From: Clostridium_AD sp050717545
GTDB lineage: Bacteria > Bacillota > Clostridia > Clostridiales > Clostridiaceae
Length of the DNA: 64,000 nt
Reading direction: 5' to 3'
NCBI RefSeq assembly: GCF_050717545.1
Contig: NZ_JBOITN010000043.1
Coordinates: 16,322-80,321, forward strand
The notes beneath the pieces are model-generated. The model made no database searches, was not told the DNA's origin, and worked only from the letters and a program-made list of their open reading frames with translations. Of the stretch, positions 43,947 through 53,800 are shown in pieces. Positions within the stretch are counted from its first letter, which is position 1. Each line of letters starts with the position of its first letter. Both the position numbers and the translations under genes were made by a program.

Positions 43947-44861
43947 CTATTTTTGGTTTATTGCATAGTCCTTATCCTTTAGAAGTTGTATCTTTAATTC
44001 ATCTATAGTCTTGAATTTAACTTCATCCCTTATTCTGTTTATAAAGTGGATTTTAATTGTTTCTCCATAGATTTGTTTATTAAAATTTAAAATAAACGTT
44101 TCTACTGATAGTTTACCACCTTCTACAGTTGGATTGTATCCTATATTAGTTATGGCTTTATAAAAGGTATTTTCATGTTCAACAATAGTATAGTATACCC
44201 CCCCCTTAGGAAGAATAAATTTCTTATCGTAATTTAAATTGACAGTTGGAAATCCAATAGTTCTACCAAGTTGTTTTCCCTTTATTACCTTACCAATAAC
44301 AGTGTGCGGCCTCCCTAAAAGTTCATTGGCTTTTATGATACTACCCTCATCTATGAGATGACGGATTATAGAACTACTAACAACTTCATTGTTAATAGTA
44401 ATTGCTTCACAAACATATAGTTTATATCCTAATATACCACTATATGATTTAATCATTTCTACATCGCCTAAATTTTTATATCCAAATCTGTAATTAAAAC
44501 CAACAATTATTCCTTTTGCATTATACAAGTTCACCATATTTTTTATGAACTCTTCCGGGGTTATATTCATAAACTCCTTATCAAAGTTAACTAAATTAAC
44601 TATATCGATACCAATTTCTTCTAATAAGTTTACTTTGGTTTCATTATCCATTATTAACTTTGGACATATTTCTTTGTTGATAACCGATAACGGGTGGTTT
44701 TCAAAGGTACAAATCATGCTTTTAGCATTATTCTCTTTTGCGAGTTCTATAGTTTTATTTATCAGAGACGTATGACCTAAATGAAGGCCATCAAAACTTC
44801 CTAAAGCAATATACGTTGGATATTGAAGTTTTGTTTTAAAATTATCTTTTATTAATAACAT
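43947..44861 (-). CDS. ribF: Bifunctional riboflavin kinase/FAD synthetase
   Basis: 304 residues. Makes FMN and FAD. The N-terminal adenylyltransferase has ALGSFDGLHLGH; the C-terminal flavokinase has GKVIKGKQLGRTIGFPTVNL and GVYYTIVE. The start at 44861 places AGGAG 9 nt upstream; the in-frame ATG at 44867 is only 3 nt from it. It follows truB with a gap of about 10 nt, so they are co-transcribed. Confidence 0.95.
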   Translation of the reverse strand: MLLIKDNFKTKLQYPTYIALGSFDGLHLGHTSLINKTIELAKENNAKSMICTFENHPLSVINKEICPKLIMDNETKVNLLEEIGIDIVNLVNFDKEFMNITPEEFIKNMVNLYNAKGIIVGFNYRFGYKNLGDVEMIKSYSGILGYKLYVCEAITINNEVVSSSIIRHLIDEGSIIKANELLGRPHTVIGKVIKGKQLGRTIGFPTVNLNYDKKFILPKGGVYYTIVEHENTFYKAITNIGYNPTVEGGKLSVETFILNFNKQIYGETIKIHFINRIRDEVKFKTIDELKIQLLKDKDYAINQK

Positions 44862-44873
44862 TCTCATATGCTC

Positions 44874-45743
44874 CTATATAAATGATTTTATTAACCTAAC
44901 ACCATCATTACTTTTATCAGCTATTCCAATAAAATCATTTTCATTATTATATATACTATACATAGTGTCTTCCTCAAATCGCTTGGCTAATGCTTTATCT
45001 TTTACTACAACGCCATTTAATAAAAACTTTATAAACCTATCGTCTATAGTAATTTTAGTATTATTTTGAAATATTTTTTCTATAGGCATAATATGTTTGT
45101 TAATATTTTCTTTGTTTATTTCGTCTATATTTATTGCATCTTCAATATGGAATTGACCTGTAGCAGTTCTTTGAAGATTCCACATCATTCCACCGCATTT
45201 TAAAAGTTCACCGATATCATAACATAAACTTCTAATATATGTACCCTTAGAGCACTTAACTGTAAATTTTATGTAAGGAGACTCTAAACTTGTAATATCT
45301 ATTTCATAAATCGTTATAGGCCTTGCTTGCCTTTCTATTTCTATGCCAGCCCTTGCTAATTCATAAAGTTTTTTTCCATTAACCTTTAGCGCTGAGTACA
45401 TAGGCGGTATTTGTTTTATTTCTCCAATAAATGAATTAATAGCTCTAGTAATTTCCTCATCACTTGAGGGTACTTCACTTTCACTTAAAATCTTACCTTC
45501 TCTATCGTACGTATCTGTAGTTACTCCTAGTTTTAACTCAACCTCATAGATTTTAAAATCACCCATTATATAATCAATAGCCTTTGTTGCCTTTCCAATA
45601 CAAACAGGCAAAACCCCGCTAGCCTCAGGATCTAGAGTACCAGCGTGGCCTACTTTTTTTACATTGCTAATTTTTCTTATTGTGCGAACTACATCAAAAG
45701 AAGTAATTCCTGTAGGTTTAAATACATTTATTATACCATTCAT
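44874..45743 (-). CDS. truB: tRNA pseudouridine(55) synthase
   Basis: 289 residues. Makes pseudouridine 55 in the T-loop of tRNAs. GIINVFKPTGITSFDVV, KVGHAGTLDPEASGVLPVCIGKATK with the catalytic Asp, TDTYDREG, and SKGTYIRSLCYDIG are all present. Length is typical. It is normally reached from rbfA through a DHH phosphoesterase gene (nrnA) in clostridia; here only 122 nt lie between rbfA and truB. Confidence 0.97.
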   Translation of the reverse strand: MNGIINVFKPTGITSFDVVRTIRKISNVKKVGHAGTLDPEASGVLPVCIGKATKAIDYIMGDFKIYEVELKLGVTTDTYDREGKILSESEVPSSDEEITRAINSFIGEIKQIPPMYSALKVNGKKLYELARAGIEIERQARPITIYEIDITSLESPYIKFTVKCSKGTYIRSLCYDIGELLKCGGMMWNLQRTATGQFHIEDAINIDEINKENINKHIMPIEKIFQNNTKITIDDRFIKFLLNGVVVKDKALAKRFEEDTMYSIYNNENDFIGIADKSNDGVRLIKSFI

Positions 45744-45865
45744 TTTATCAACTCTTTTTCTATAATTTCTATTATCAGTAATTTCGTTCTAGCATGGCAA
45801 AAAAGAAAAAGTTTGTGGAATAATTTCTTTTGAAATTATATACACATCCTTTTTCAACAATATTG

Positions 45866-46288
45866 TTAGTCTTCATCGTTATTTTCTTCTGAAGCATCTT
45901 CTTCATTTATATTATCTATATCTTCATCATGTTCATTTTTTTCTTTATCTTTTATTTGATGAAAAATAGTTTCTAGATGTATAGCACGTTCTATAGTTTC
46001 ATCTACCTCTATGATAACCTGAGGAACATGTCTTAGTTTAACATGAGCACCAAGTTCTTTTCTAATAAGTCCGGTTGAACTTTTAAGTGCTTGAATTGTT
46101 TCTTTCTTAGTAATTTCATTACCGAATATACTAACATAGATTTTTGTATAACTTAGGTCTTTTGTTGTGTCTACCTTTGTAACACTTACCATAGCACTTA
46201 ACCTTGGATCCTTTATCTTGTTTTGAATTGTATTGCTTACATCTTTTTTTATTTCTTCATTTATTCTACCATTTCTATAACTAACCAT
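45866..46288 (-). CDS. rbfA: Ribosome-binding factor A
   Basis: 140 residues. Cold-shock and 30S maturation factor with a KH-like fold: RINEEIKKDVSNTI, KDPRLSAMVSVTKVDTTKDLSYTKIYVS and RHVPQVIIEVDETIERA. An acidic tail (about 113-140, rich in Asp and Glu) follows. Start at 46288; the nearest SD (AGGAG) is 11 nt upstream, while a GTG at 46297 is too close to it. It is downstream of infB by about 20 nt. Confidence 0.94.
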   Translation of the reverse strand: MVSYRNGRINEEIKKDVSNTIQNKIKDPRLSAMVSVTKVDTTKDLSYTKIYVSIFGNEITKKETIQALKSSTGLIRKELGAHVKLRHVPQVIIEVDETIERAIHLETIFHQIKDKEKNEHDEDIDNINEEDASEENNDED

Positions 46289-46309
46289 ACAACCCACTAC
46301 TCCTTATAC

Positions 46310-48382
46310 TTATACTAATTTTGGTTTAACTTCTTCCATTATAAATGCTTCAATAATGTCGCCTTCTTTAATATCATTGAATTTTTCTACACTTAATCCG
46401 CATTCATATCCAGCAGCAACTTCTTTAGCATCATCCTTAAATCTCTTTAACGAAGCTAATGTTGATTCAGTTATAACTATACCATTTCTAAGTACTCGTA
46501 CACTACTATTTCTAGTAATCTTACCAGTAAGTACATAAGATCCTGCTATTGTTCCAACATTAGAAACTTTATATATTTGTCTTATCTCAACTCTACCTAA
46601 AATAACTTCTTTATATACAGGATCAAGCAATCCAAGCATTGCAGCTTTTATGTCATCAAGAGCATCATAAATTATTCTGTAGGTTTTAATTTCTACGCCT
46701 TCTTTTTCACCTATTGCTGCAGCATTATTGTCAGGTCTTACATTAAACCCTATAATTATTGCATTTGATGCAGCTGCAAGTACGACATCTGTTTCAGTAA
46801 TAGCTCCTACTCCAGAATGGATAACTCTTACTTTAACATTATCAGTAGATAATTTTTCAAGTGATTGTCTTACTGCCTCGACTGATCCTTGAACATCAGC
46901 TTTAACAATTACGCCAAGTTCTTTAACAGATCCCTCTTGTATTTGACTATATAAGTTTTCCATTGAAACTCTATTACTAGCTTGAAAATGTTCTTCTCTT
47001 AAATTAGCTTTTCTAGTTTCAGCCATGTTTCTTGCAGTTTTCTCGTCTTTAACAACATTAAATCTATCTCCAGCTGCTGGCACATCAGATAATCCAAGTA
47101 TTTCTACTGGTATAGAAGGTCCTGCTGATTTAATTTTATTACCCTTATCATCAAACATTGCTCTTATTCTACCATAAGTTGAACCAACTATTATAGAATC
47201 TCCTGTTTTAAGAGTACCATTTTGTACAAGTAACGTAGCAAGTGGGCCACGACCTTTATCAAGTTTACCTTCTATTACAGTTCCTTTTGCTTTTCTCTTA
47301 GCATTTGCTTTAAGTTCTAACATTTCTGCTGTAATTACTACCATTTCTAGTAAAGTATCTATGCCTTCTTTAGTATGAGCTGATACTGGAACACATATAG
47401 TATCTCCACCCCAATCTTCTGCTACAAGGCCAAATTCTGTTAATTCTTGCTTAACTTTATCTGGATTAGCTCCCGGTCTATCTATCTTGTTAATAGCAAC
47501 TATTATTGGTACTTTAGCAGCTTTACAATGATTTATAGCTTCTTCAGTTTGTGGCATAATACCATCATCAGCAGCTACAACAAGTATAACTATATCAGTT
47601 ATTTGCGCACCTCTTGCTCTCATAGCAGTAAATGCTTCATGACCTGGTGTATCCAAAAATGTAATCTTTTCGCCCTTAATATTAACAGTATATGCTCCTA
47701 TATGTTGAGTTATTCCGCCTGCTTCTGATTCTGTAACTTTAGATTTTCTAATGCAATCAAGTAGTGATGTCTTGCCATGATCAACATGACCCATAACAGT
47801 TACTACAGCTGGTTTTTTATCTGCGTCTGCTTCACCTTCGAATTCCTCAATATCTTCTTCGTCCGTAATTTTTCCTTTTTCTGCATCTTTGAGAACTGCA
47901 AGTGCACCATATTTTTCTATAACTTTTTCTGCTGTAGCAAAATCAATTTCTTGGTTCATTCCAGCCATAACGCCTATAAAAATGAGTTGTTTTATAACTT
48001 CAACATAAGGTCTCTTTAATGTATCAGCTAAGTCTTTAACAGTAATCGTACTATCAATTACTACAACTTCATCATCTATTGCTTCAACGTTATTGTTGCC
48101 ATTATTTTCATCTCTACCTTTTCTGCCTCTTTTTCTAATTATAACCTTATTAGCATCTTCATTAGCTAGGTTTTCATAGTGTTCTACTGTTTCGTTTTTA
48201 TTATCCTTAAGTCCTGAATTTTCATCATTATAAAGTTCCTTAATTAATTCAGCATCCTCTTCCTCAATCACACTCATATGATTTTTGGCCTTTATACTAA
48301 ACTCTTCAAATAGTACATTAATTAATTCCTTACTTGACACTTCTAACTCTTTCGCTAATTCATATATTCTGACTTTTGCCAA
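46310..48382 (-). CDS. infB: Translation initiation factor IF-2
   Basis: 690 residues. GTPase placing initiator tRNA on the ribosome. The N-terminal IF2_N domain (VRIYELAKELEVSSKELI) is followed by a short charged linker and the G domain: GHVDHGKTS, DTPGHEAF and NKIDRP. Domains II to IV follow to the end. The start is proposed at the TTG 48382, giving MAKVRIYELAKE as in relatives, with GGGGG 8 nt upstream; a GTG at 48391 overlaps that site. A TTG start is less usual for infB. Confidence 0.95.
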   Translation of the reverse strand: MAKVRIYELAKELEVSSKELINVLFEEFSIKAKNHMSVIEEEDAELIKELYNDENSGLKDNKNETVEHYENLANEDANKVIIRKRGRKGRDENNGNNNVEAIDDEVVVIDSTITVKDLADTLKRPYVEVIKQLIFIGVMAGMNQEIDFATAEKVIEKYGALAVLKDAEKGKITDEEDIEEFEGEADADKKPAVVTVMGHVDHGKTSLLDCIRKSKVTESEAGGITQHIGAYTVNIKGEKITFLDTPGHEAFTAMRARGAQITDIVILVVAADDGIMPQTEEAINHCKAAKVPIIVAINKIDRPGANPDKVKQELTEFGLVAEDWGGDTICVPVSAHTKEGIDTLLEMVVITAEMLELKANAKRKAKGTVIEGKLDKGRGPLATLLVQNGTLKTGDSIIVGSTYGRIRAMFDDKGNKIKSAGPSIPVEILGLSDVPAAGDRFNVVKDEKTARNMAETRKANLREEHFQASNRVSMENLYSQIQEGSVKELGVIVKADVQGSVEAVRQSLEKLSTDNVKVRVIHSGVGAITETDVVLAAASNAIIIGFNVRPDNNAAAIGEKEGVEIKTYRIIYDALDDIKAAMLGLLDPVYKEVILGRVEIRQIYKVSNVGTIAGSYVLTGKITRNSSVRVLRNGIVITESTLASLKRFKDDAKEVAAGYECGLSVEKFNDIKEGDIIEAFIMEEVKPKLV

Positions 48383-48405
48383 ATCATTCACCCCCGAAAT
48401 TTAAT

Positions 48406-48759
48406 TTATTCATTATCTTCGTCTTTTTTATCATTTATTTCTAAATTCTCATTATTTTCATTCCATAAGCTTAATAGCTTATTACTCATTTTTTTATCAT
48501 TAACACACAAAACATTAATTTCTTCTCTTCCAAGGTACTTACCTAAAGTCTCATTAGATACTCCCTCGATAAGAGGTATAACATTTTTAACTGCAAATCT
48601 TTTAAACTTATCTTTAGTATTAGTAGCACTTTCCTGAGATAAAATTATAAGAGTTCCTCTCCTATGTGATAACGCATCTTCACATTGATTGTAACCTTCA
48701 ATAAGTTTTCCCGCTTTTTTAGTTAACCCTAAAAACTGAAAAAATTTATTATTCATCAT
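48406..48759 (-). CDS. ylxQ: L7Ae-family ribosomal protein YlxQ
   Basis: 117 residues. L7Ae/L30e fold: FLGLTKKAGKLIEGYNQCEDALSHRRGTLIILSQESATNTKDKF. An acidic-basic tail of about 20 residues follows. Binds kink-turn RNA in relatives; its ribosomal role is not settled. It overlaps ylxR by 11 nt, so the two are translationally coupled within the rimP-nusA-infB operon. Confidence 0.92.
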   Translation of the reverse strand: MMNNKFFQFLGLTKKAGKLIEGYNQCEDALSHRRGTLIILSQESATNTKDKFKRFAVKNVIPLIEGVSNETLGKYLGREEINVLCVNDKKMSNKLLSLWNENNENLEINDKKDEDNE

Positions 48760-49015
48760 CTATCTCATCCTTTAGTTTACCATAAATTTCATCGCTTATT
48801 TTACCGCCTAAATTTCGCTCTAGTCTTTTTGTCTTAAATGATTTTTCAAAACATTCTATGCTCTTGCAAATATATGCACCTCTACCTGGCTTTTTCCCAG
48901 TTAAATCTACAGATATTTCCCCTTCTTTACTATTAACTATGCGTAATAATTCTTTTTTACTTTTCATTTCCATGCAACCCGTACACATGCGCTGAGGTAT
49001 TTTTTTAACTTTCAT
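48749..49015 (-). CDS. ylxR: YlxR-family RNA-binding protein (DUF448)
   Basis: 88 residues. The DUF448 pattern is clear: RMCTGCMEMKSKKELLRIV, GKKPGRGAYICKSIECFEKSFK. Proposed to bind RNA or, in Bacillus, to influence the expression of other genes; the mechanism is open. It lies between nusA and ylxQ, the standard order. Confidence 0.93.
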   Translation of the reverse strand: MKVKKIPQRMCTGCMEMKSKKELLRIVNSKEGEISVDLTGKKPGRGAYICKSIECFEKSFKTKRLERNLGGKISDEIYGKLKDEIDDE

Positions 49016-49025
49016 AAAGCGTCAC

Positions 49026-50123
49026 CTACTCCTGCGTAATAGTTTCAATTACTTCATTTTCAACATCTTCCATCTTATATTGTGCTTGTGTTCTACTTTT
49101 AATATCAATTTTCCAACCTGTTAGTCTTGCAGCAAGTCTTACATTCTGACCTTCTTTTCCAATAGCTAAAGATAATTGATTATCTTCCACTATAACCTTT
49201 GCAGATTTAGAGTTTTCTTCAACTATTACATTCAATACTTTAGATGGACTTAAAGCGTTTGAAATATACTCTTCTGGTTTTTTACTCCATTTAATAATAT
49301 CTATCTTTTCGTTTCTTAATTCATTAACTATATTTTGAACTCTGACACCTTTTGGTCCTACGCAAGCTCCCATAGCATCAACATTTTCATCATTAGAATA
49401 TACTGCAATCTTAGTTCTTGAACCAGCTTCCCTTGAAATACTTTTTATTTCAACTATACCACCAAAAACTTCTGGAACCTCTAGTTCAAATAAACGTTTT
49501 ACAAGACCTGGATGAGTTCTAGACACTCCTACTTGAGCACCTTTAGTAGTATTTTTAACCTCAACAATATATAATTTCAATTTTTCATTAAAATTATATT
49601 CTTCACCAGGCATTTGCTCAGTTGCACCAAGTACAGCTTCAATTTTACCTAAATCTATAAATACATTACCTCTGTCTTTTCTTATAACACTTCCAGTAAT
49701 AATATCAAATTCTTTAGTTATGAACTCGTTATATATTATATTTCTTTCAGCTTCTTTGATTCTTTGTATAACTACTTGTTTTGCAGATTGCGCCGCTATT
49801 CTACCAAATTTTCTTGGAGTAACTTCGATATCAACAATATCACCAATTTGATATTTAGGACTATATTCTTTAGCATCATCAAGTGATATTTCATTAACAT
49901 CTTCGACTACTTCTTCTACAACTGTTTTTTGACCATAAACATGTATATCTCCCGTTTCTCTATTCATTGTTACTTTTACATCCTGGCTTGCATTAGATAA
50001 TGTAGCAAAGTTTTTCTTATAAGCTGCAACTAATGCATCTTCAATAGTTTCAAAAAGCAAGTCTTCACTGACTCCCTTTTGCTCCACAATTTCTCTCAAT
50101 GCTTCAATAAAATCCTGATTCAT
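49026..50123 (-). CDS. nusA: Transcription termination/antitermination factor NusA
   Basis: 365 residues. N-terminal RNA polymerase-binding domain (about 1-125), S1 domain (about 130-200, ITGSVIRKDRGNVFIDLGKIEAVL), and two KH domains (GACVGPKGVRVQNIVNEL; LAIGKEGQNVRLAARLTGWKIDI). It lacks the C-terminal acidic repeats of enteric NusA, as normal in Firmicutes. It lies 13 nt after rimP. Confidence 0.97.
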   Translation of the reverse strand: MNQDFIEALREIVEQKGVSEDLLFETIEDALVAAYKKNFATLSNASQDVKVTMNRETGDIHVYGQKTVVEEVVEDVNEISLDDAKEYSPKYQIGDIVDIEVTPRKFGRIAAQSAKQVVIQRIKEAERNIIYNEFITKEFDIITGSVIRKDRGNVFIDLGKIEAVLGATEQMPGEEYNFNEKLKLYIVEVKNTTKGAQVGVSRTHPGLVKRLFELEVPEVFGGIVEIKSISREAGSRTKIAVYSNDENVDAMGACVGPKGVRVQNIVNELRNEKIDIIKWSKKPEEYISNALSPSKVLNVIVEENSKSAKVIVEDNQLSLAIGKEGQNVRLAARLTGWKIDIKSRTQAQYKMEDVENEVIETITQE

Positions 50124-50136
50124 ATTAACTTCCTCC

Positions 50137-50598
50137 TTACAGCATCGGTTTCAAACTCACAATGGAAATTTTTTCTCTTGGAATAGATATATTATCCCCA
50201 TCATGTTGAATTTCTATTTGTACATCAGAAAATCCTAATAAATTGCCCTCAAGCTTTTTAAAGCCTTCATACAGACTATTTAAATTAACTAGTACATTTT
50301 GGCCTATGTATTTTTCTAGATGACTATCATTATATAAAACCCTTTCAATGCCCGGAGAAGACACTTCTAAACAATAACCATTGGTTATTGGATCCTCTAC
50401 ATCCAATATTTCACTTACTGCCCTGCTTGTTTTTTCACAATCTTCTAAAGATATTCCATTAGAACTATCTATATAAATCCTCAGGAAATTTTCTCCTGCT
50501 TCTTTTACATATTCCAAATAATATAATTCACAATTATTTTTTTCCACTATTGGCAGAACTATTTTTTTAAGTTTTTGTAACAAGGTATCATTTCTCAT
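50137..50598 (-). CDS. rimP: Ribosome maturation factor RimP
   Basis: 153 residues. Early 30S assembly factor. LYYLEYVKEAGENFLRIYIDSSNGISLEDCEKTSRAVSEILD and YCLEVSSPGIERVL are the family signature. GGAGGG precedes the ATG. It is the first gene of the rimP-nusA-ylxR-ylxQ-infB-rbfA operon, with a likely promoter upstream. Confidence 0.96.
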   Translation of the reverse strand: MRNDTLLQKLKKIVLPIVEKNNCELYYLEYVKEAGENFLRIYIDSSNGISLEDCEKTSRAVSEILDVEDPITNGYCLEVSSPGIERVLYNDSHLEKYIGQNVLVNLNSLYEGFKKLEGNLLGFSDVQIEIQHDGDNISIPREKISIVSLKPML

Positions 50599-50642
50599 TT
50601 TAACACCCTCCTTTTATTAGTATTTCTACAATTATTAGCATA

Positions 50643-50672
50643 ATTATACATAATATTATAATTAAAACGCAA
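50643..50672 (-). promoter_or_regulatory. Possible promoter of the rimP-nusA-infB operon
   Basis: On the minus strand TTGCGT (50667-50672) and a perfect TATAAT (50643-50648) with an 18-bp spacer. The -35 box lies inside one arm of the hairpin at 50662-50690. Confidence 0.5.
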
Positions 50673-50690
50673 CCATGAGTTGCGTTTTAA
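50662..50690 (-). terminator. Second of two tandem hairpins behind polC
   Basis: TTAAAACGCAAC and GTTGCGTTTTAA form a 12-bp stem with a 5-nt loop and a T-rich end. Confidence 0.72.
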
Positions 50691-50694
50691 TAAA

Positions 50695-50722
50695 TATGAG
50701 AGTAGGCGGGCCTACTCTCATA
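50695..50722 (-). terminator. First of two tandem hairpins behind polC
   Basis: TATGAGAGTAGG and CCTACTCTCATA form a perfect 12-bp stem with a 4-nt loop, followed on the minus strand by TTTATT. It ends the polC transcript. Confidence 0.8.
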
Positions 50723-50801
50723 CAATAAAATTACCAAAGGTAACTAATATATATTATTCTATCATATAAAATTTGCTAATTCAAGGGTTAATTACATTTC
50801 T

Positions 50802-53800
50802 CTAAAAAAATGACAACTGATTTGTATTAGGAAGACCTTTTAAACAGCCATGTTTATCTAATGATTCAATAACTGTTTTAGAAATTTTACAACGAGTTCT
50901 CAAATCTTCCTTTGATATAAACTCACCTTCTAGCCTTACTATTACTATACTCTTAGCAGCATTTTCACCTACACCTTCAAGTCCACTTAATGGTGGTCTT
51001 ATTGAATCACCTTCGATTGTAAATTTAACTGCCTCAGACTTGTAGAGATCTACATGTAATAGCTTTATCCCTCTTTTAAACATTTCGTAAGATAGCTCTA
51101 GCGCTGTAAGAAGTCCTTTTTCTTTCATTCCTATATCCTTGCCTAGTGCTTCTAGTTCATCTATTTTTACTTTTATTGCACTTTCACCTTTTGAAATTAA
51201 ATTAGCATCAAAATCGTCTGCCCTTATAGTGAAAAATGTAGCGTAATACTCCTTTGGGTAATAAACCTTATAATATGCTATTCTTACAGCCATCATTACA
51301 TATGCAACAGCATGACCTTTAGGAAACATATACTTTATTTTTTTACATGATCCAATATACCAATCTGGCACATCATGCTCTCTCATTACTAGTTCATCAT
51401 CTTCTGTAAGTCCTTTACCTTTTCTCACTTTCTCCATTATAGTAAAAGCAGTCTTAGGTTCAAGAGTTTTCTGCATTAGATAAACCATTATATCATCTCT
51501 TGTAGAAATACAATCTTTTAGTGTTGTAAATCCTTCTTTAATATAATATTGTGCATTATTAATCCATACGTCTGTACCATGAGATAGTCCAGATATTCTA
51601 ACTAAATCTGAAAAAGATTTAGGTTGCGTATCCAAAAGCATTTGTCTAACAAATTTTGTACCAAATTCAGGTACACCGTAACTTCCAACCTCACAACCCA
51701 ATTCTTTAACTGTTAACCCTAATGCAACTGGAGACGTAAATAAACTTATAACTTTAGAGTCAGATAGTGGAATAGTTATAGGGTCAAGACCTGTTAAATC
51801 TTGAAGCATTTTAAGCATTGTAGGATCATCATGTCCAAGAATATCAAGTTTCAGAAGCCTTCCACTTATAGAATGATAATCAAAATGTGTTGTAATAATA
51901 TCAGATTTTGGGTCATCAGCGGGGTGCTGTACTGGGCAAAAATTATATATTTCATTGTCGCTTGGTACAACCATTATCCCACCTGGATGTTGCCCTGATG
52001 TCCTTTTAACCCCAGTACATCCCAGGACTAGTCGGTCTATTTCAGCTTGAGGCACCATAATATCTTTTTCACCTAAATATTTTTTTACATATCCATAAGC
52101 AGTTTTCTCAGCAATAGTTCCAATTGTTCCCGCCTTGAAAGTATGACCCTTACCAAACAACACTTCTGTATACCTATGTATATCTGCTTGATTTTCACCA
52201 GAGAAATTCAAATCTATATCTGGCTCTTTATCTCCTTCAAAGCCTAAGAAAGTTTCAAATGGGATATCGTGACCATCTTTAACATAAAGTGTTCCACAAC
52301 TTGGACAATCTTTATCAGGTAAATCAGCACCTGAACCAACCGATCCGTCTAAAATGAATTCACTTTTTTTACAATTTGGGCATACATAATGAGGTGGTAA
52401 TCCATTTACTTCTGTTATATTAGACATATTAGCTGCAAAAGAGGATCCAACCGAGCCTCTTGAACCTACTAAATAACCATCTGCAAGTGACTTTGCTACT
52501 AATTTTTCAGCTATTAAGTAAAGTACAGCATATCCATTACCTATAATAGAGTTTAATTCCTTTTCCAATCTTTTTTGAACTATCTCAGGCAATTCTTCCC
52601 CATATATAGAATGAACCTTATCCCAGGTCATCTTTCGAATATCATCTTCTGCACCTGGTATTGTGGGTGTAAATGTCCCATCTGGTATTGGTTTTATAAC
52701 CTCTATCATATCTGCAATTTCGTTCGGGTTACAAATTACAACTTCTCTACATTTTTTTTCACCTAAATATGAAAACTCTTTTAGCATTTCATTAGTGGTT
52801 TTAAAATATAGTGGCGGTTGATCATCTGCATCCGAAAATCCTTTACCAGCCATTAAAATTTGTCTGAAAACTTCGTCAGAAGGATCTAAAAAATGTACAT
52901 CCCCTGTAGCAACTACTGGCAGGTTATTATTTTCTCCCAGTTTACATATTTTTCTATTAATATCCATTAATTCACTTTCATCTTTTACTATCCCATTCTT
53001 AATCATAAATTTATTGTTTAGAAGAGGTTGAATTTCTAGATAATCATAAAATTTTATAATCTTCTTAAGTTCTTCTTCTGATTTACCTTGAAGCACTTCC
53101 TTATATACTTGACCAGCTTCACATGCTGATCCAACTATAAGACCATCTCTATATTCTTCAATTAATGTTTTAGGCAGCCTAGGTCTTCTATGAAAATAGT
53201 CTAAATTTGAAAATGAAATAAGCTTATAAAGATTTTTTAGGCCTATAAGGTTTTTGACCAAAATAATAACATGATAAGAGTTTGCTTTTTTTACATTGAA
53301 GTCTCCTAAAAATTCTTTATTTAAAGTATCTAGGTCTAAAATATTTTTTTCTCTAAGAAGTCCAAAACAATGTAACAGTATATCCGCAGTAGCTTTAGCA
53401 TCATCTACAGCTCTATGATGATTTTCAAGGGATATTCCCAAATGCTTGGCTACAACATTTAATTTAAATGTTTTAAGGTCTGGAAGTAAATACTTAGCTA
53501 AGGGAATTGTGTCCAAAACTGCATTCTCAAACTTTAAATTGAGCCTCTGCGAATTCTTTTTTATAAAAGATGCATCAAAGTTGGCATTATGAGCTACTAC
53601 CACGCTACCTCTTGCAAACTCTAAAAATTTAGGAAGTATCTCTTCAATAGTTTCCGCGCCTAGAACCATATCATTTGTAATTCCAGTAAGTTCTGTAATC
53701 TTATAAGGTATGTCCATTTGTGGATTTACGAATTCATTAAATCTATCTACTATTTTTCCGTTTTCTATTTTAACTGCGCCAATTTCAGTAATTCTATCAT

